Part shown: piece by piece, positions 46,501-58,429 of the stretch
How positions within the stretch are numbered: the stretch's first letter is position 1
Layout of the letters: every line of letters begins with the position of its first letter
Source: Gigaspora margarita
Lineage: Eukaryota; Glomeromycota; Glomeromycetes; Diversisporales; Gigasporaceae
DNA: 64,000 bases
Direction of reading: 5' to 3'
Assembly (NCBI GenBank): GCA_009809945.1
Contig: WTPW01000076.1
Span: 700,792 to 764,791, forward strand
Translations under genes and position numbers: made by a program
The notes under the pieces: model-generated
Database searches by the model: none
Told to the model about the DNA's origin: nothing
Seen by the model: the letters and a program-made list of their open reading frames with translations, nothing else

Positions 46501-48557
46501 TGAGTCAAAGGCCTTTTTCATATCTTGAAATAATATCCATGCTTCTTTCTTCTTTTCTTTAGCTTCCTCCATTATCATGTTTAGAACATGTACTGGCTGT
46601 TCTGTTGAGTTTCCCGGAAGGCCTGCATAGTTAGATCCTTTGAGTATCTCTCTCTCTATCATTACTNTGGCTAATCTCTTGGTTATCACCTTTGTTATCA
46701 CCTTTCGGAATGTTTCAATCAATGCTATTGGCNGTATGTTGTTTAAACTGTATCCCTATTCTATATCTTTTGCTATTGGATATACTTGTGCAATTTTCCA
46801 TTTCGCCGGTATTTCTCCTGTCATTATACACAGGTTTGCCATTCCTCTGAATATTTGTTGTGCTCNGNTNCCTGCANGNTTGATCATTATGTAGCTTATA
46901 CCGGATAGGCCTGGGGCAGTTCCTACTTTTAGCTCTCTTAGTACTTCTTCCCACTCGTTCTCATCTACCTCTTCTTCTAATTTATCATACCATTTTTCTT
47001 CATTCCAACCTTGTGGCCTATATATCTCCTGCCACTCCTCTGTCATATTTCCTATGTTTGTGTGTCTCTTTCTAAACTGATCTTTGTAATGTTTAGCTAC
47101 CCCTGCTTTTATATTCTCCGGCTCTGTTTGAAGACGTGCCTCTTCTCCTGTTTTTTCCAAAAACCTATCAAGNACTATCTTTTTATAGGGCTTATTTAGT
47201 AGGTTGGTTATCATTCTTCCTTGTTCTGAGCCGATCATTTCGCACCTCTTACTGACACACTCTTTGATCTGTCTTTTTTGTTTTTGCTCCCATTCTTTTT
47301 TCCTCTTTTCATTGAGTATTTGCTGCCAACCTTTTATATCCTCTATCCATGTCTCTGACCATGTTCTATGCAGCTTCGGGAGATTTATATTTTTTTGTCT
47401 ACTTATCCTTTCTAGTCTTTCATTCACTTCTACTCTTTCATTGTTTGGAACTGCTTGTTCTTTTTTCTCTTTGCAGTTTTAATTAGTTTCTGCAGCTCTA
47501 TTATACTTTCATCTNGCTTTTGCGCCTTTNGNCTTNTTCTNTTAGCTGCTNTATTGTATACCTTCTTCTTTGATATGTGTTTACTCGCTGCTAAGAGGAT
47601 CGATTGCTCTATTACGTCCCATACTCGGTTTAGTCTACCGATCTGTTCCTCTTCTTTGTGATTTCTGACTTGGATGAGGTTTGTTATATTCCTTTTACCC
47701 AATTCAGCTTGCAGGGTGTGCGCATAGTCTTCCCAATTTTCTTCTTTTGCTTTGTCATATTGGTACACTGTTCTTGTGTATTTTTTCTTTTTGACCTCTG
47801 TTTTACTACTTTTCGCTATTACATGTTCTATCCATACTTCTGCCGCTATTATGCTATGATCGCTATCTGTAATTCTTTTCGCCTCTTCTGTGACCATTTC
47901 TTGAAGTCCAGAGCCTAGACCGCTTGATATCCATATGTAATCGATTCTTGTAGCAGTTTTTCCATTTGACCATGTGTATGTCTGGCCAGTTGGGTGTAAC
48001 AGTCTATATGCGTCTTGGAATTCCTGTCTTTTTAGCCAGCTGAAGATTGGTAGTCTTTTGTAGTTTAGCGTTTGTGGGTTCTGTCTATCTAGTATATTGT
48101 CTACTATATGGTTGAAGTCCCCCATGATAACTACTTGCATTTTTTCTTTTCTCCTGTAGACTACTTCTACAATTCTTTGTTGAATTCTTTTCCCGATTAC
48201 TTTATCATTCGGTGGCATATAAACAACTATTATTACNAGTTCTAGTTGCTTCAGGTAAAAGGTCATCTCGATCATATATTCCTTTGTCTTTTTAACTGCT
48301 CCTACATACTTTTCCCAATTTTCTTCTATTAGGATCCCTACTCCAGATTCCTTTTTCTTTTCTTCGCATGCGCTTGCCCAATGTTCTACATACTTTCTGT
48401 TAACATTTCTTGTTAGAAACTTCCCTTTTCTTTTTGTTAGGTTCATTTCCGTTATTCCCATTATTGTAATATTCTCTTCTTCTGCCCATTCAAGTATGTT
48501 TTCTATTTTTCAACCTTTCGTTTTTAGCCCATTGATATTGTGGCATGCGAACTTCAT
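43505..48557 (-). pseudogene. LINE ORF2 (broken): endonuclease-RT-RNase H
   Basis: The frame starts with MKFACHNINGLKTKG at 48557, then an in-frame TGA at 48510. APE-type endonuclease marks follow: VVYMPPND, VIMGDFNHIV, YTWSNGKTATRIDYIW and SDHSII (about 48250-47850). A frameshift in an A run near 47440 leads into the reverse transcriptase: GTAPGLSGISYIMI, LFQDMKKAFDSV, then TGA at 46204 and [12 protein letters not shown] (the YADD active site) just after. A further shift near 46000 joins the thumb region. RNase H at 44630-44180 keeps YMDGA, TLAELMAI, HTDSNAA and NDKADELAK, so the D-E-D-D catalytic set is present. A C-terminal HLATCSKQKSLW motif resembles the end of many LINE ORF2s. TAG at 46756, 45500 and 44888, and TGA at 45281, 45017 and 43637, also interrupt it. 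Confidence 0.85.
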
Positions 48558-48761
48558 CTCCTTTCTGCCTTTTCTACTCCACTTTCCTTTTAGGTCTCTT
48601 GTTCTGCTTGTATTTCTTTTATTTTTCCCTTTTCTTTCCTGCCTCCTGCATTTGTTGGATAGAAGAACCCCTCACCGCCTTCACTCTCGAATATTCTTCT
48701 TTCTTCTTGCAGAAATTCTACGATCTCTCTATCCATATTCATTTGTTCAACTTGGGCGCCC

Positions 48762-50605
48762 TCAGGAACTCTGAGTAGGCTTGACCCACTCTGTACTCAT
48801 CTTGTCGAGTTTTTTAACAATTTCTAATAAGGCCTCTTGATACTTGTCTAGTCTTTCCTTAACCTCTTCTACTTCTTTATAAACTTCGTCTCGACTTTTT
48901 TGTTCATTTTTTCTCTGGTTTTTGTAGATTAGCCCTCTCTTTTCTGCCTTTACCTCTTTGCTTGTTGGGGTTTCCACCTTTTCTGCTTCTTTTCCTTTAC
49001 TCGCTTCATTCTTCTTGGTTTCTGTTTTCAGTATTATCTTCTCTTGAGCTACCTTTTTTTTTTCTTTTGGCCAGTTGAGAGTCCAGTTATTGTACTTAAC
49101 CGGTTTTTCTACTGCCTTTTCTAGGTCTTCCTGCCTTTCAAAAGTAACTACCGCACTTTGTTTTGTGCCTNCACCTCTTCTTCTTGGTATGTATACCACT
49201 TTTGCTCCTGTTTGTCTTAGGCAGCATAGTAAGAGCGTCTCTGAAGCTCCTTCTGGTACTCCATATAGCTTTGTCATATATCAGTATTTTGCGTCTCTTT
49301 CTTTATAGTCTTCTTTCCCGACTGATACTCTGGCTAGCTTGCCATTCACTAATGGTACTACTCATGGTAAGTTCATTCCCAGTTTTTCTTGATTTAACTC
49401 TACTACTGCNAGTGCTCTATTTCTGCTACGTTTAATTTGCAAGCTATGGACTCTTCCTAGTTTCTTGCTTATACTCTCTACTTGTGTCTGATTCACTCTT
49501 TCTAGGAGATCCCATATTGTGAGTGTCACTTTCTCCTCTGAGTTCTTTTCGTCTATTTTTTCTTTAGTTGATATCTTCTCTCTTCTTTCCTCTTTGTTGT
49601 GCTTTTCTGTGGCCTTTGTCCTTCTTACTACATCTTTTTTTTCTCCATCCGGGATTAACTTGAACCACCCTTCATTCTTCCGGTCTATTCTGTCAATTGC
49701 CTTCTTCCTTCCATTGTCACAGTCAAAGTGTACTTCTACCCATGTGTTGCCTTTCTTGAAAGTTTCTTCTATTCTTGTGACGTGTTTATTGTCTCCTAGC
49801 ACCCACTTTATCATTTTTAATCTTTCATCCTTATTTTTCCTGGGGACTTTACATAGTGGGATTCTTGCACTTGCTGCTTTTTGGTCACTACATGGCCTAT
49901 TATCCGGCGCCCATATACTTGTTCGAGAGGTGTGTTACCTAGCTCTTTTATTTGCCTCCATTCCTCTTCTCTTAGGGCAATCTCATTCTCTTCCTCTTTT
50001 TTTTCTTCTACTGTTTCTTGTATTTGTCCTTTCTCTATTACTTCTTTACTTCCTTTAATTCTTTTTGCTTCTTTTTCCCCGTTTCGCTCTGTTACCTTCT
50101 TTCTATCTTTCTTTATTTTCTTTTCTTCATGCTGTTTCCAGTTCGCAATGATCTGTTTCTCTCTTCATGCAATACTAATACTAGACCCACTTGTTTCCTC
50201 TTTTCCTTTCTTCCAGCTATCTTTAGCCTTCGTGGTGGACATATCTCTTCTCCACTCTTCATCGTTTAATATTCTCTTTTCTTTCTTTACTTCGCTATAA
50301 GACGCCGTTTCTTCTGTTCGATATTTGAATTCTGGAAGTTTACTTTTTTTGTCAACCCTAGTTATCACTTCTCCTTGAATTCTAACTACTGCTATCTCTG
50401 CTACGTCTGTCACAAATAAAAGTGCAGTATATCTATCTGCCTGTGTTAACTCTATCTGTGTGTTTTCTAATGCCTCGATTAGTTCTGTATTCCCTAGCTG
50501 GCCCACATAATTCTTGGATCTTTCCAAGATCCTTTCTAGCAGGTACCCAGGTTTGATTTTGTATCTGTTTCTGGCTGTACTGGCTATTGCTTGCCCGTGA
50601 CTCAT
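48762..50605 (-). pseudogene. LINE ORF1 (broken): RRM-like, coiled coil
   Basis: ORF1 of the LINE starts with ATG at 50605 (MSHGQAIASTARNRYKIK). Its frames link into one protein of about 600 codons interrupted by TGA at 50165, 49362 and 49281 and by a frameshift near 49815. The middle is very Lys/Glu-rich. Near 49190-49080 the segment TKQSAVVTFERQEDLEKAVE looks like the second half of an RNA-recognition fold. The last 100 residues are a predicted coiled coil (YKEVEEVKERLDKYQEALLE) ending at 48764. ORF1 proteins of LINEs bind the element RNA. No zinc knuckle is seen. Confidence 0.72.
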
Positions 50606-51003
50606 TTGTTCTAGAATTTTCTGTACCTGTGTTGCTATGCCGACAGTCTGTTGCTAAGCACGTGTCTGTTTACTTCAATTGCACACGTCTGCTTTTTTGT
50701 TTGCCTCGTTTTTGTGAGACACGACTGATCTACAGGATTACGGTTGTGGGGTGCCTACTTTTTTCTACCGGTGCAGAATTTTCAAGAAATTTCTATCGTT
50801 TAGGTGTCGTATGACTATCTAGTACTTGGTTTTTCTTTTCCGCTTGGTATCTAGTGTGTTTCTTGGAGCTCTATCTTTTTTCTTAATGCTTCCAGGCATG
50901 TTCTTTAGTCCCTTTGACCTGTTTTGTATCATTTTGCTTCTTAAAATTTTTGGTCGAGGGATCTGCAGAAAAGAGTCGAATTTATTTTTGTCTTTGCAAT
51001 TTT

Positions 51004-51597
51004 ACATTTTATATAAAACATTTAATGTGATTAAATTATATGCACTAATATTATATATAAAAAATTAAATGGTTTTTGCTATTCTGTACTCTATAAAATT
51101 TAACCTATTGTACTTTTTTAAAATTACAAATAAACAAAAATCTATTATAACAGAATTGTAGCTTAAATAAAAAACAACAATTCTATAGTGCATATAGTCT
51201 AGAACTAATATTACATAACCTCTAATAATTATGTAAATAAAAATGATTATAACTAATAATATTAATATTATAACAAAAACAATAATTCTGTAAATTAATT
51301 ATTTAAGCTTTATAGTATATTATTACAAAAACAAATTTTTTTTTAGTTTACTCAAACTAAAGTTATTAGCCAAAATATTTAAGGATAGAAAATTTTTATA
51401 TAGTTTTATATGGTATTTTGAAAATTTCATATAAAACTGATATATGCTACTAATAAAACTTTTTTAAATTACAACTAATTTTTATTAAAATTTTACAAAA
51501 TATAAATAAAACAATTTATTTATTATAGTAAAATTTTGAACTATTATTATATTTTAAAAAAATATAATTGTATATATCACAAAGTTTTTCTGAATTA
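51004..51597. other. AT-rich DNA, no feature seen
   Basis: Uniform A/T-rich sequence with no ORF, TIR or RNA-like structure recognised by eye. Confidence 0.5.
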
Positions 51598-52134
51598 GGG
51601 GGCATCCATAAATAATGTTATGTACCCCTATATAGTAGCTCTTGACCCCCCCTCTCTACTATATAAAAAAATTTTTAAAAATCCGTATGTTTATATATAA
51701 AATTTTACAAAAACTTGAATATATAATGACCCAGTGATCCAATTTGGATGATTTTGGTACCATTCGATTCGTCTCTATGAGACGAATCCAATGGTACCAA
51801 AATCATTTCATTTGGACACTGGATCACGTTTTATTAACGAAATACTATTGATTTTATAGTAATTTTATAAGAAAACATAATAACCAATAGTATTTCGTTA
51901 ATAAAACGTGATCCAGTGATCTAAATCAAATGAAATTGGTACCATTCGATTCCTCTCCTCGAGACGGTTCGAATGGTACCAAAATCATCCAATTTAGACT
52001 ACTGGATCAAGCTTTAGACAAATTTTTATAAAAAAATTGCGTTATGTTAAGGGGGACCCCCCCCTACATATTGGAAAATCGTTATATTTTGGGGGACCCC
52101 CCCCTCAAGCATAACGTTATTTATGGATGCCCTC
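51598..52134. mobile_element. 537-bp fold-back MITE, copy 2
   Basis: Ends GGGGGCATCCATAAATAATG and ...CGTTATTTATGGATGCCCTC. TTA flanks it (51595-51597, 52135-52137). The interior is nearly identical to 39073-39600, with stacked palindromes (attcgtctctatgagacgaat, ctcgagacggttcg) and mirror-image C and G runs near the ends (cttgaccccccctc, gggggaccccccc). Confidence 0.9.
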
Positions 52135-52149
52135 TTAGTACAAATTTTT

Positions 52150-53045
52150 TTGTAAGCGTGTGGTTACTTAGAGAAGTTGGTAAGTTGTCACACCAAGTAG
52201 CAGGTCAAGGGTTCAAATCCCACTAGCAACACTTTAAAAAATAGACATGTGTTCCAGTAACTGTTTCCCATCGATCAGTTGGGTACACTACCTGTAGCTC
52301 TTGGTACACTATCTTGAATAGGAGCCTTCAGGTGTACAAAAATTTAAGGAACTAGAAAAATAGAAATCTATTTAGCAATCCCAAGTACAAAGGTAGCAAA
52401 GATCTTTGACAGTGCTACCAAAGCTGGAATATCAAAAACCGAAACTGGTGAATCAGACAATAAGATTCTCGAAAAGGGGATTCACCAACCTAGCCATTGG
52501 AGTTGCACTAGAAGAAAAGGACCTACATTCTGGTAGTAGGTACTAAGGGAAGAAAGCCATATTAATCCTTTCAGGCTAACTAGTTTGGAAGACTGTGAAT
52601 CTGGTGTAAGGACCAGTCAGATGATGAAGTAAGTGCTGGAATCAAAGTGAACTTTGCAAGAGTAGAAGTAGGTAATAGTAGCAGTTTAGGCTAATTCCTA
52701 GACTGCAAGTAGTCTGACTCAGTAGATGCATAAGTTACTGAAGTATAAGTAATATCTGTGTGAAACAGAAACTGCTCTACCAAGTGTTTAGTGAGGATAA
52801 ACTAGTCCTAGGTAAGCATCCAGGATTAATCTTAACTAACTAATATAATAGAAAATTGTACCAGTAATACAAACAGGATTGACAAGTGAAGCAAGAACCA
52901 GAGAGTTTAAATAGATAACCCTCTAGTTGGATTGCAGATATAGCAACTAGTATAGAACCTTTGGGCAAACTACTTAAATTAGACGACCAAAAGTTGTACG
53001 TGTGGCTAGTTGTATTCTCATTAATATAACAAATATCAGATGCTC
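52150..53045 (+). mobile_element. long tRNA-headed element, best copy
   Basis: The head ggttacttagagaagttggt ... caggtcaaGGGTTCAAATCCC (box B at 52209-52221) resembles a tRNA with D-arm and T-arm but no acceptor pairing. About 820 bp of body follow, less AT-rich than the flanks (ctgtttcccatcgatcagtt, agtgctaccaaagctggaat, ggaagactgtgaatctggtg). The end ggctagttgtattctcatta matches the minus copies at 19990 and 21055. It has no long ORF. SINE-like in promoter but unusually long; it could also be a fusion of a SINE and another repeat. Confidence 0.7.
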
Positions 53046-55184
53046 AAAGAGGCTTTCTTAATCTATTTGCTTGAATAAAAACTTTTTTTCAAAGCAGAAA
53101 CTTTGACATAAAAAACCCTCAAATTTTTCTGTATTGTACAAAATCGCTAAATCTGATTGGCCAATTTATGTAAATTTATAAATTAGTTTTATTACTAAAT
53201 GTTAATACTCAATCTTTAAAAATATATATTTTACTGAGTTTTTATTTGAGTCTAAAACTGGGTCGAGCAAAATCAGGTCAACTGCAATTGGTTAGTTCAT
53301 CCGATTGATAATATGACAGCCCGGTTAAAAATGGGTAAGAATAGCGGCCTGTACAATTCATTAGTACTAAGCAAATTTAACGATTTCGAATGACAAAAAT
53401 TACTTGCTTTTACAGGTTTAATTTAAATTTCTCCAGAAATGGATGTCATTATGCAAATTTATGCACTTTTATTATAATAATAAATAATAGCTATATATAA
53501 TTTATGTTTTACTATATAAAGCAATACCGTATAGGTCCGAAAATAAGCAACCCTTTAAGCCACCCATTTTATCCAAATTTTTTAGAGATTGCTTAAATTC
53601 GATAACTTTTAAAATAATTTTTTTTGGCCCATCTTATAAAAGACTAGCAAACTTTTAGTAGAGAATATGCAAATAAACCTTCGTAACACTACCAATTTTT
53701 TTTTAAAAAAAAAAGCACTTTGAGTACTGGTACTTTTAAAACCCACAAATCTGGATCATATCAGTTATGCCAATGAAATAATTATATTGGTCTTTGTTTT
53801 TAATATGGAATTAAAGTGAAACCTCCAAATTTATTATAAGTTCAGTACATAAAACATAGTGGATTACTGTTTTTGAAAAAATTTATCAATCCATTATCAA
53901 AAAAAATGATTATAGTAAGTGGTATTATTAAGTATTTGAATCTTACACAGCTAGCTTTATAAAACACCTACTACTAGTATTTAGCTTTATTGTCTACTGC
54001 TATTTACTAACTCTGATACTTATCTATTTCTAAAAATTTACCATTCTGAACTGCCTATTGTTGAGAATTTACTATCTTTTTAGAATTATTCACGTCTGGC
54101 ACTTACTATTTACTATATACTCAGAATTATTACTTAGAACTTAGCCGATTATCACTACTTACTGATACCGGTATATATAATTATAAATTATGAATGCTAG
54201 TATATTTTATTCGACATATTGATTATTAGCTGGAAAATATCTCACCCACCAATTCCAGATCAAGGTTTGTATATACTAGCTCTTTTGTTTTTTTTTTTTG
54301 TTTTTTTTATATATGTTATTGTTTCCAACATTTGAAAACAAGTGTTCAGATGACTTTTGGGCATATGATAATTGTGTTTTAACTATTTTCTTTATTACAG
54401 GATTCTTCCTGTTCATTAATGCTTTTGTATTTATTTTATTAAAAATTTGCAATTGCAATAAATTACATATGTAGTTTATTTAAATTTTAAAGATTATGTT
54501 AAATTATGACATTATTTATACAGTATACTAAATTTATTAATGCAAAGTATTAGTCATTTAACTATTATATATTAATAATTAACTCATAAATACTTACAGG
54601 TTAAAAAAATTATGATTTGAATTTGAATTATTTGACTATACTACAGTACTAACTGATTTTACTCAAATAACTGATTTCAAAGTTACATGGATGACCTGAA
54701 TGACGATTTTTTATCCAGTTCCAACTTCTAGTTTTTAACCAATTTTAATAATTTTACTATTATTAAAAAACTTGTCTTAAGTATTAAAATTAGTTTATTT
54801 AATATAATTTTTCATATAATTAATTATAAAAAAAATTTACCATTAAGATTATATATAGTTTTAAAATAGTATCTTCTACTTTTAATATATCTTAAAATTT
54901 GGCTACTAATATAAATTTTTTAAAAATTTTTTATTATTTTTTAGAAAATTTTTTAATTTATACCAGGTATATATACACACATACTAATTTATTGATTTAC
55001 GAATTTGTTTAATATATAAATTATAAATAAAAAATTAGTATAGCTTAAGGTTAGGGTGAGGGTAGCTTTAGGGTTAAAGGAGGTTATAGTTTATACTAAA
55101 ATTTTGCAAAAAATATTTTTTGTTAGAGCCCCAAAAGCTATTATATAATCAGAATTTTAAGATATCAACATATATGTGTACATA
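53046..55184. other. AT-rich DNA with a lone transposon end
   Basis: 53524-53552 (ataccgtataggtccgaaaa, taagcaacc) resembles the TIR of the AOS1 MITE at 17751 but no partner end is seen nearby. 53970-54170 repeats tttactatct / atttactaac words. 55030-55135 contains aaggttagggtgagggtag and agtttatactaaaattttgc, a partial family V copy. No gene is supported. Confidence 0.45.
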
Positions 55185-55612
55185 TACATATTGGCAAAAT
55201 CCCAAATTACTATAGTTTTGAATTTGTTCTTGCCCAAATCCCAAATACATCCCAAATTAATTTCTCAAAAACTTTATTAATAATTTTTGTTTAGGGGTGT
55301 GCCATTTATCACATAATTTTTTATTTAGTAACCACCCTTATTCATGTATAGTGTGATCACTTTATCTAATTTTGATTTGTTAATATAATATATAGATGTG
55401 ATCACTATCACTAACCATGTATCCATAGTAAAAATCACGTGATAAATGGCATGCCCCTTAAACAAATAGTAGATATTTTTATTAGTACAGTTAATATATT
55501 TGCAAAATTTTAAGACTACTTTTTTGATTTAATCTTTTACAAATAGCAATTGATTTTTTTGAATTTGGGATTTGTCTGTGTTTTGCCAACATGTATATAT
55601 GTATATACATGT
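55185..55612. mobile_element. TIR element with nested MITE
   Basis: Outer arms tacatattggcaaaatccca and inverted tgggatttgtctgtgttttg. Inside, 55294-55457 is a separate 164-bp MITE with its own TSD. Confidence 0.55.
55294..55457. mobile_element. 164-bp MITE with TTA duplication
   Basis: Ends GGGGTGTGCCATTTATCACA and ...TGATAAATGGCATGCCCC. TTA flanks both sides (55291-55293, 55458-55460), as in PIF/Harbinger-like elements. Confidence 0.82.
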
Positions 55613-55689
55613 GGTATACAAATAGCAATCATTTATATTTAAAAGGATTTTAAATTTTGGCGCATATGTGTTGTGATGCACCTTATTGC

Positions 55690-56572
55690 TTAGATTGTAA
55701 CACAGGCAAATTTGCCTGCATATTTAAAATTTTTAATAAAATTTTAAATATTGATTTTAGCTATATCTTTTCTAAATAAAAAATATTCTTTGAGTTTTGT
55801 TTTAATAACTTTGTTATAAAAATTTTTTAAAATTATTAGAAAACTTTAGTAAAATTAAAGTTTAAAGTTCTTGTATTAGCATTTTTACTATTAAAATTTT
55901 TCTTTAGGTTTTCTTAAATTTCATATATTTCCATCTATAAAAAAAATTTTTACTTCTAATACAAGCCTTAATTTTTACAAATAAATCATTAAAGTTGCAA
56001 TAATGAAAGTTATCCTTTATATAAACTACAATATTGGCTTAAGAACTATAGCTTTAAAACTAAAACTAAATAAGTTTACAGAGAAATTGTGATAAAATTT
56101 TTTAAAAAATTTTTTTCTCAAAGTTATCTATTTTTAGCTTATATGGGCTTGGTGCTACAGAAAAGAGGGAAAATAACAAAATTTGAAAATTAATTTTTTT
56201 ATATAAATTAATTTAGAATACAATTAGGTTCATTTTTTATTTAAGACACAAAAGTAGTTGTATTAATAAAATTTTGCAATATAGTTCTTCAAAATCTATA
56301 ATTTCTTATAGTTTATTATAAAATTTATAGCATAAAAATTGATTTTCCAAAGATCTTTTTTTTTGTTGATTTCTTCCTTTTCTGTAGCACCAAGCCCATA
56401 TATAACTTAAATTTTTTTTTTTACAATATAAAAACTAATTTTGCAAAAAAGTAATTCTTATTTTCAAATATAATTGTACAAAGTTTTATTTAATTATTTT
56501 GGTATTTAAAAAAAGTAAATCAGAGCAAAAATGCAGGCAAATTTGCCTATGTTCTACTACAATCTAAGGGAT
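55690..56572. mobile_element. 0.9-kb TIR element with nested inverted repeat
   Basis: Outer ends ttgcttagattgtaacacag then gcaaatttgcctgca, inverted at tgcaggcaaatttgcctatg ... acaatctaaggga, with TA at both edges. Inside, about 56142-56405, tatgggcttggtgctacaga and its inverted partner bound a second, smaller element, also with TA at each edge. TA duplication would fit Tc1/mariner-type mobility; this is inference. Confidence 0.65.
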
Positions 56573-57573
56573 AAGTTCTAGTGTAATATAAAATCAAAAC
56601 AATGGTGGTATCAATCATGCTTTTTACTAGGATTATGCAAATTATGCAGACCCTAGGATTAGAGTTAAAAAATTTTGCTACCCAAATATCAAGATCTAAT
56701 GTAATACAAGACAAATATTTATAACCAAAAATTTAATAAAACTGTTTTACATATTATTATACAAATAATATTTTTGATCTCTAATCTAATTGCAAGATTT
56801 TATCTCTAATCTAAAGCACAAAATTTTACTAGAAAATTTTTGTGTTCTAATTTTGCCCATGTCAAAAATTACAAATATGTATGTATGTATGTTACATAAC
56901 TTATATTGTACAACCAATAGTGTATTGATATATAATCATTATATAGTACTAGATAGCAAAAACCATCCATTTTTTTTAAAGGTGCCAAATTTGAGAATTT
57001 TATGACGATTCTAATTGGCTAATTTTTGTGTAACAAAATTATGATTGGTTAATAATATAAAAATGATTTTTTTTATATAATAAACACCAAATTTTGGATT
57101 TTATACTGTATTTAGTAATTTTTAATAATAAATATTAACCAATCAAATCGCAAGCACGTGATTAAGCATCAATCTGATTGGTTGATTGTTCTGCACCAAA
57201 TTTATACTTTACCTATAAAAGTTGCTGAACTTTAAACCCTTATAATTTCTTTAAAAAACAAAATATCAAAAATCTGTTTTACAGATTTGTAGTTTAGATT
57301 ACAAATAAAAAATTTGAAAAGAGATTTTTATAATAATTACTTGTTGTGAAGTTATTAAACTTTAAACAATGCTGGAAAAAATGGATAGTTTTCGCTATTT
57401 GGTACTGTACCAATACTATAAAAGTTCTAGTATAATAAATAATTGTTACTACATTCGGATCTATTAATTTTAAAGTGTAGATACTACTCAGAATTAGCTT
57501 ACGTTGGCCTCTCCAGGAGTCTAGACACTTTTGCAGTAATGTGACTATCACATGATATAGTGTCATTTGGATT
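56573..57573. other. AT-rich DNA, no gene seen
   Basis: Contains short open frames on both strands (for example 56790-57005 plus, 57294-57611 minus) with no protein-like pattern. No repeat boundaries could be read. Confidence 0.4.
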
Positions 57574-58002
57574 AGGATGTCCAGGATTATGCGATGTGAT
57601 ATTATGTGCATAATTTGCTATTTTTCGCATCACATATGCTTCGCATAAACAAGCAAAAAAAGCATAAATCACGTGAATCAAATCTGATTGGTTGTTGGGA
57701 ATATGCTAACTTCATCCGGCAAGCTTTAAATTTGTAATTTAGATAACAAAGTGGTGATAGAATGTAGGTCCCGAAAAGTTCTGATATAGAAAATGGATGA
57801 ACTTAAATTACAAACATAGTTGAGGTAAAATTTTTGGTGAATGTCCGAAAAATTCTAAAAAACAGAACTAAAAAAATTAATTATATAATAAAAATCGCAT
57901 AATCGATCGCATAATTTTAAATTTATTTCGCATCCATTGTATAACCAACCTCAGTTCGCCCGTATAATTTACCTCATCGCATCGCATAATCCTGGACACC
58001 CT
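57574..58002. mobile_element. 430-bp TIR element
   Basis: aggatgtccaggattatgcg at left pairs with cgcataatcctggacaccct at right, and the pairing continues outward (tttggatt / aattcaaa), so the exact edge is uncertain. Further gcataat / attatgc words (cgcatcacatatgcttcgca; aatcgatcgcataat) fill the interior. Confidence 0.65.
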
Positions 58003-58429
58003 AATTCAAATTAACTTTTTTGGCTTTATGTTGTATATATAGACATAGAAGACCACTATCTATATGTAAAATCATGTTCTAGACTTTTTTATATAGTTTT
58101 TAAGCCCGATTTAAACACTAGTTTTCAAGTATTTTCACTCTTTTCTCTTTTTTTCTTCTTGTACATGTGTTTTGTTTTGATGTCAGACTAATCTGTAAAG
58201 ATCAAAATTTATGTTCTCTGATTGGTTAATTCTCATGCGCCACGTCATGGTTGCCAATGTTAGAGTAACGACTTAATATCATATTTTGTGTAACTTGTCT
58301 GTATAACGTCAATTGACCAATAGAAATTTCTTTATGAGAAAAATTAAGCAAAATCGTGCTATAAAGTGAATTATGTGAATATTATCCCAGATCATAATCC
58401 TGAACACTCTACTTTTTACCTTTTTTATT

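Larger units (their letters stand above)
43053..50989 (-). mobile_element. full-length LINE retrotransposon, about 7.9 kb
   Basis: The element reads on the minus strand, from a 5' end at 50989 to a poly(A) tail seen as T on the plus strand at 43053-43105. The 14-bp direct repeat GTCTTTGCAATTTT flanks it (43039-43052, 50990-51003), so its edges are exact within the T run. It carries ORF1 and an ORF2 with APE endonuclease, reverse transcriptase and RNase H, the order seen in I-group LINEs such as fungal Tad1. Many stops and some frameshifts break both ORFs, and several single Ns lie within. The 3' untranslated part (43181-43217) matches the SINE at 4779. A full-length copy with a long tail implies recent insertion, at odds with the stops. 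Confidence 0.93.

Noticed and set aside
43404-50058. Many plus-strand ORFs rich in Phe, Leu and Ser
   Set aside because: Antisense shadows of the Lys/Glu-rich LINE ORFs on the minus strand.
52150-52230. Functional tRNA gene
   Set aside because: T-arm-like box B is good but the acceptor ends do not pair; the same head recurs with a shared long body in other copies.
57294-57681. Two minus-strand ORFs of 60-105 codons
   Set aside because: They overlap each other in different frames and run into a TIR element; no recognisable protein pattern.
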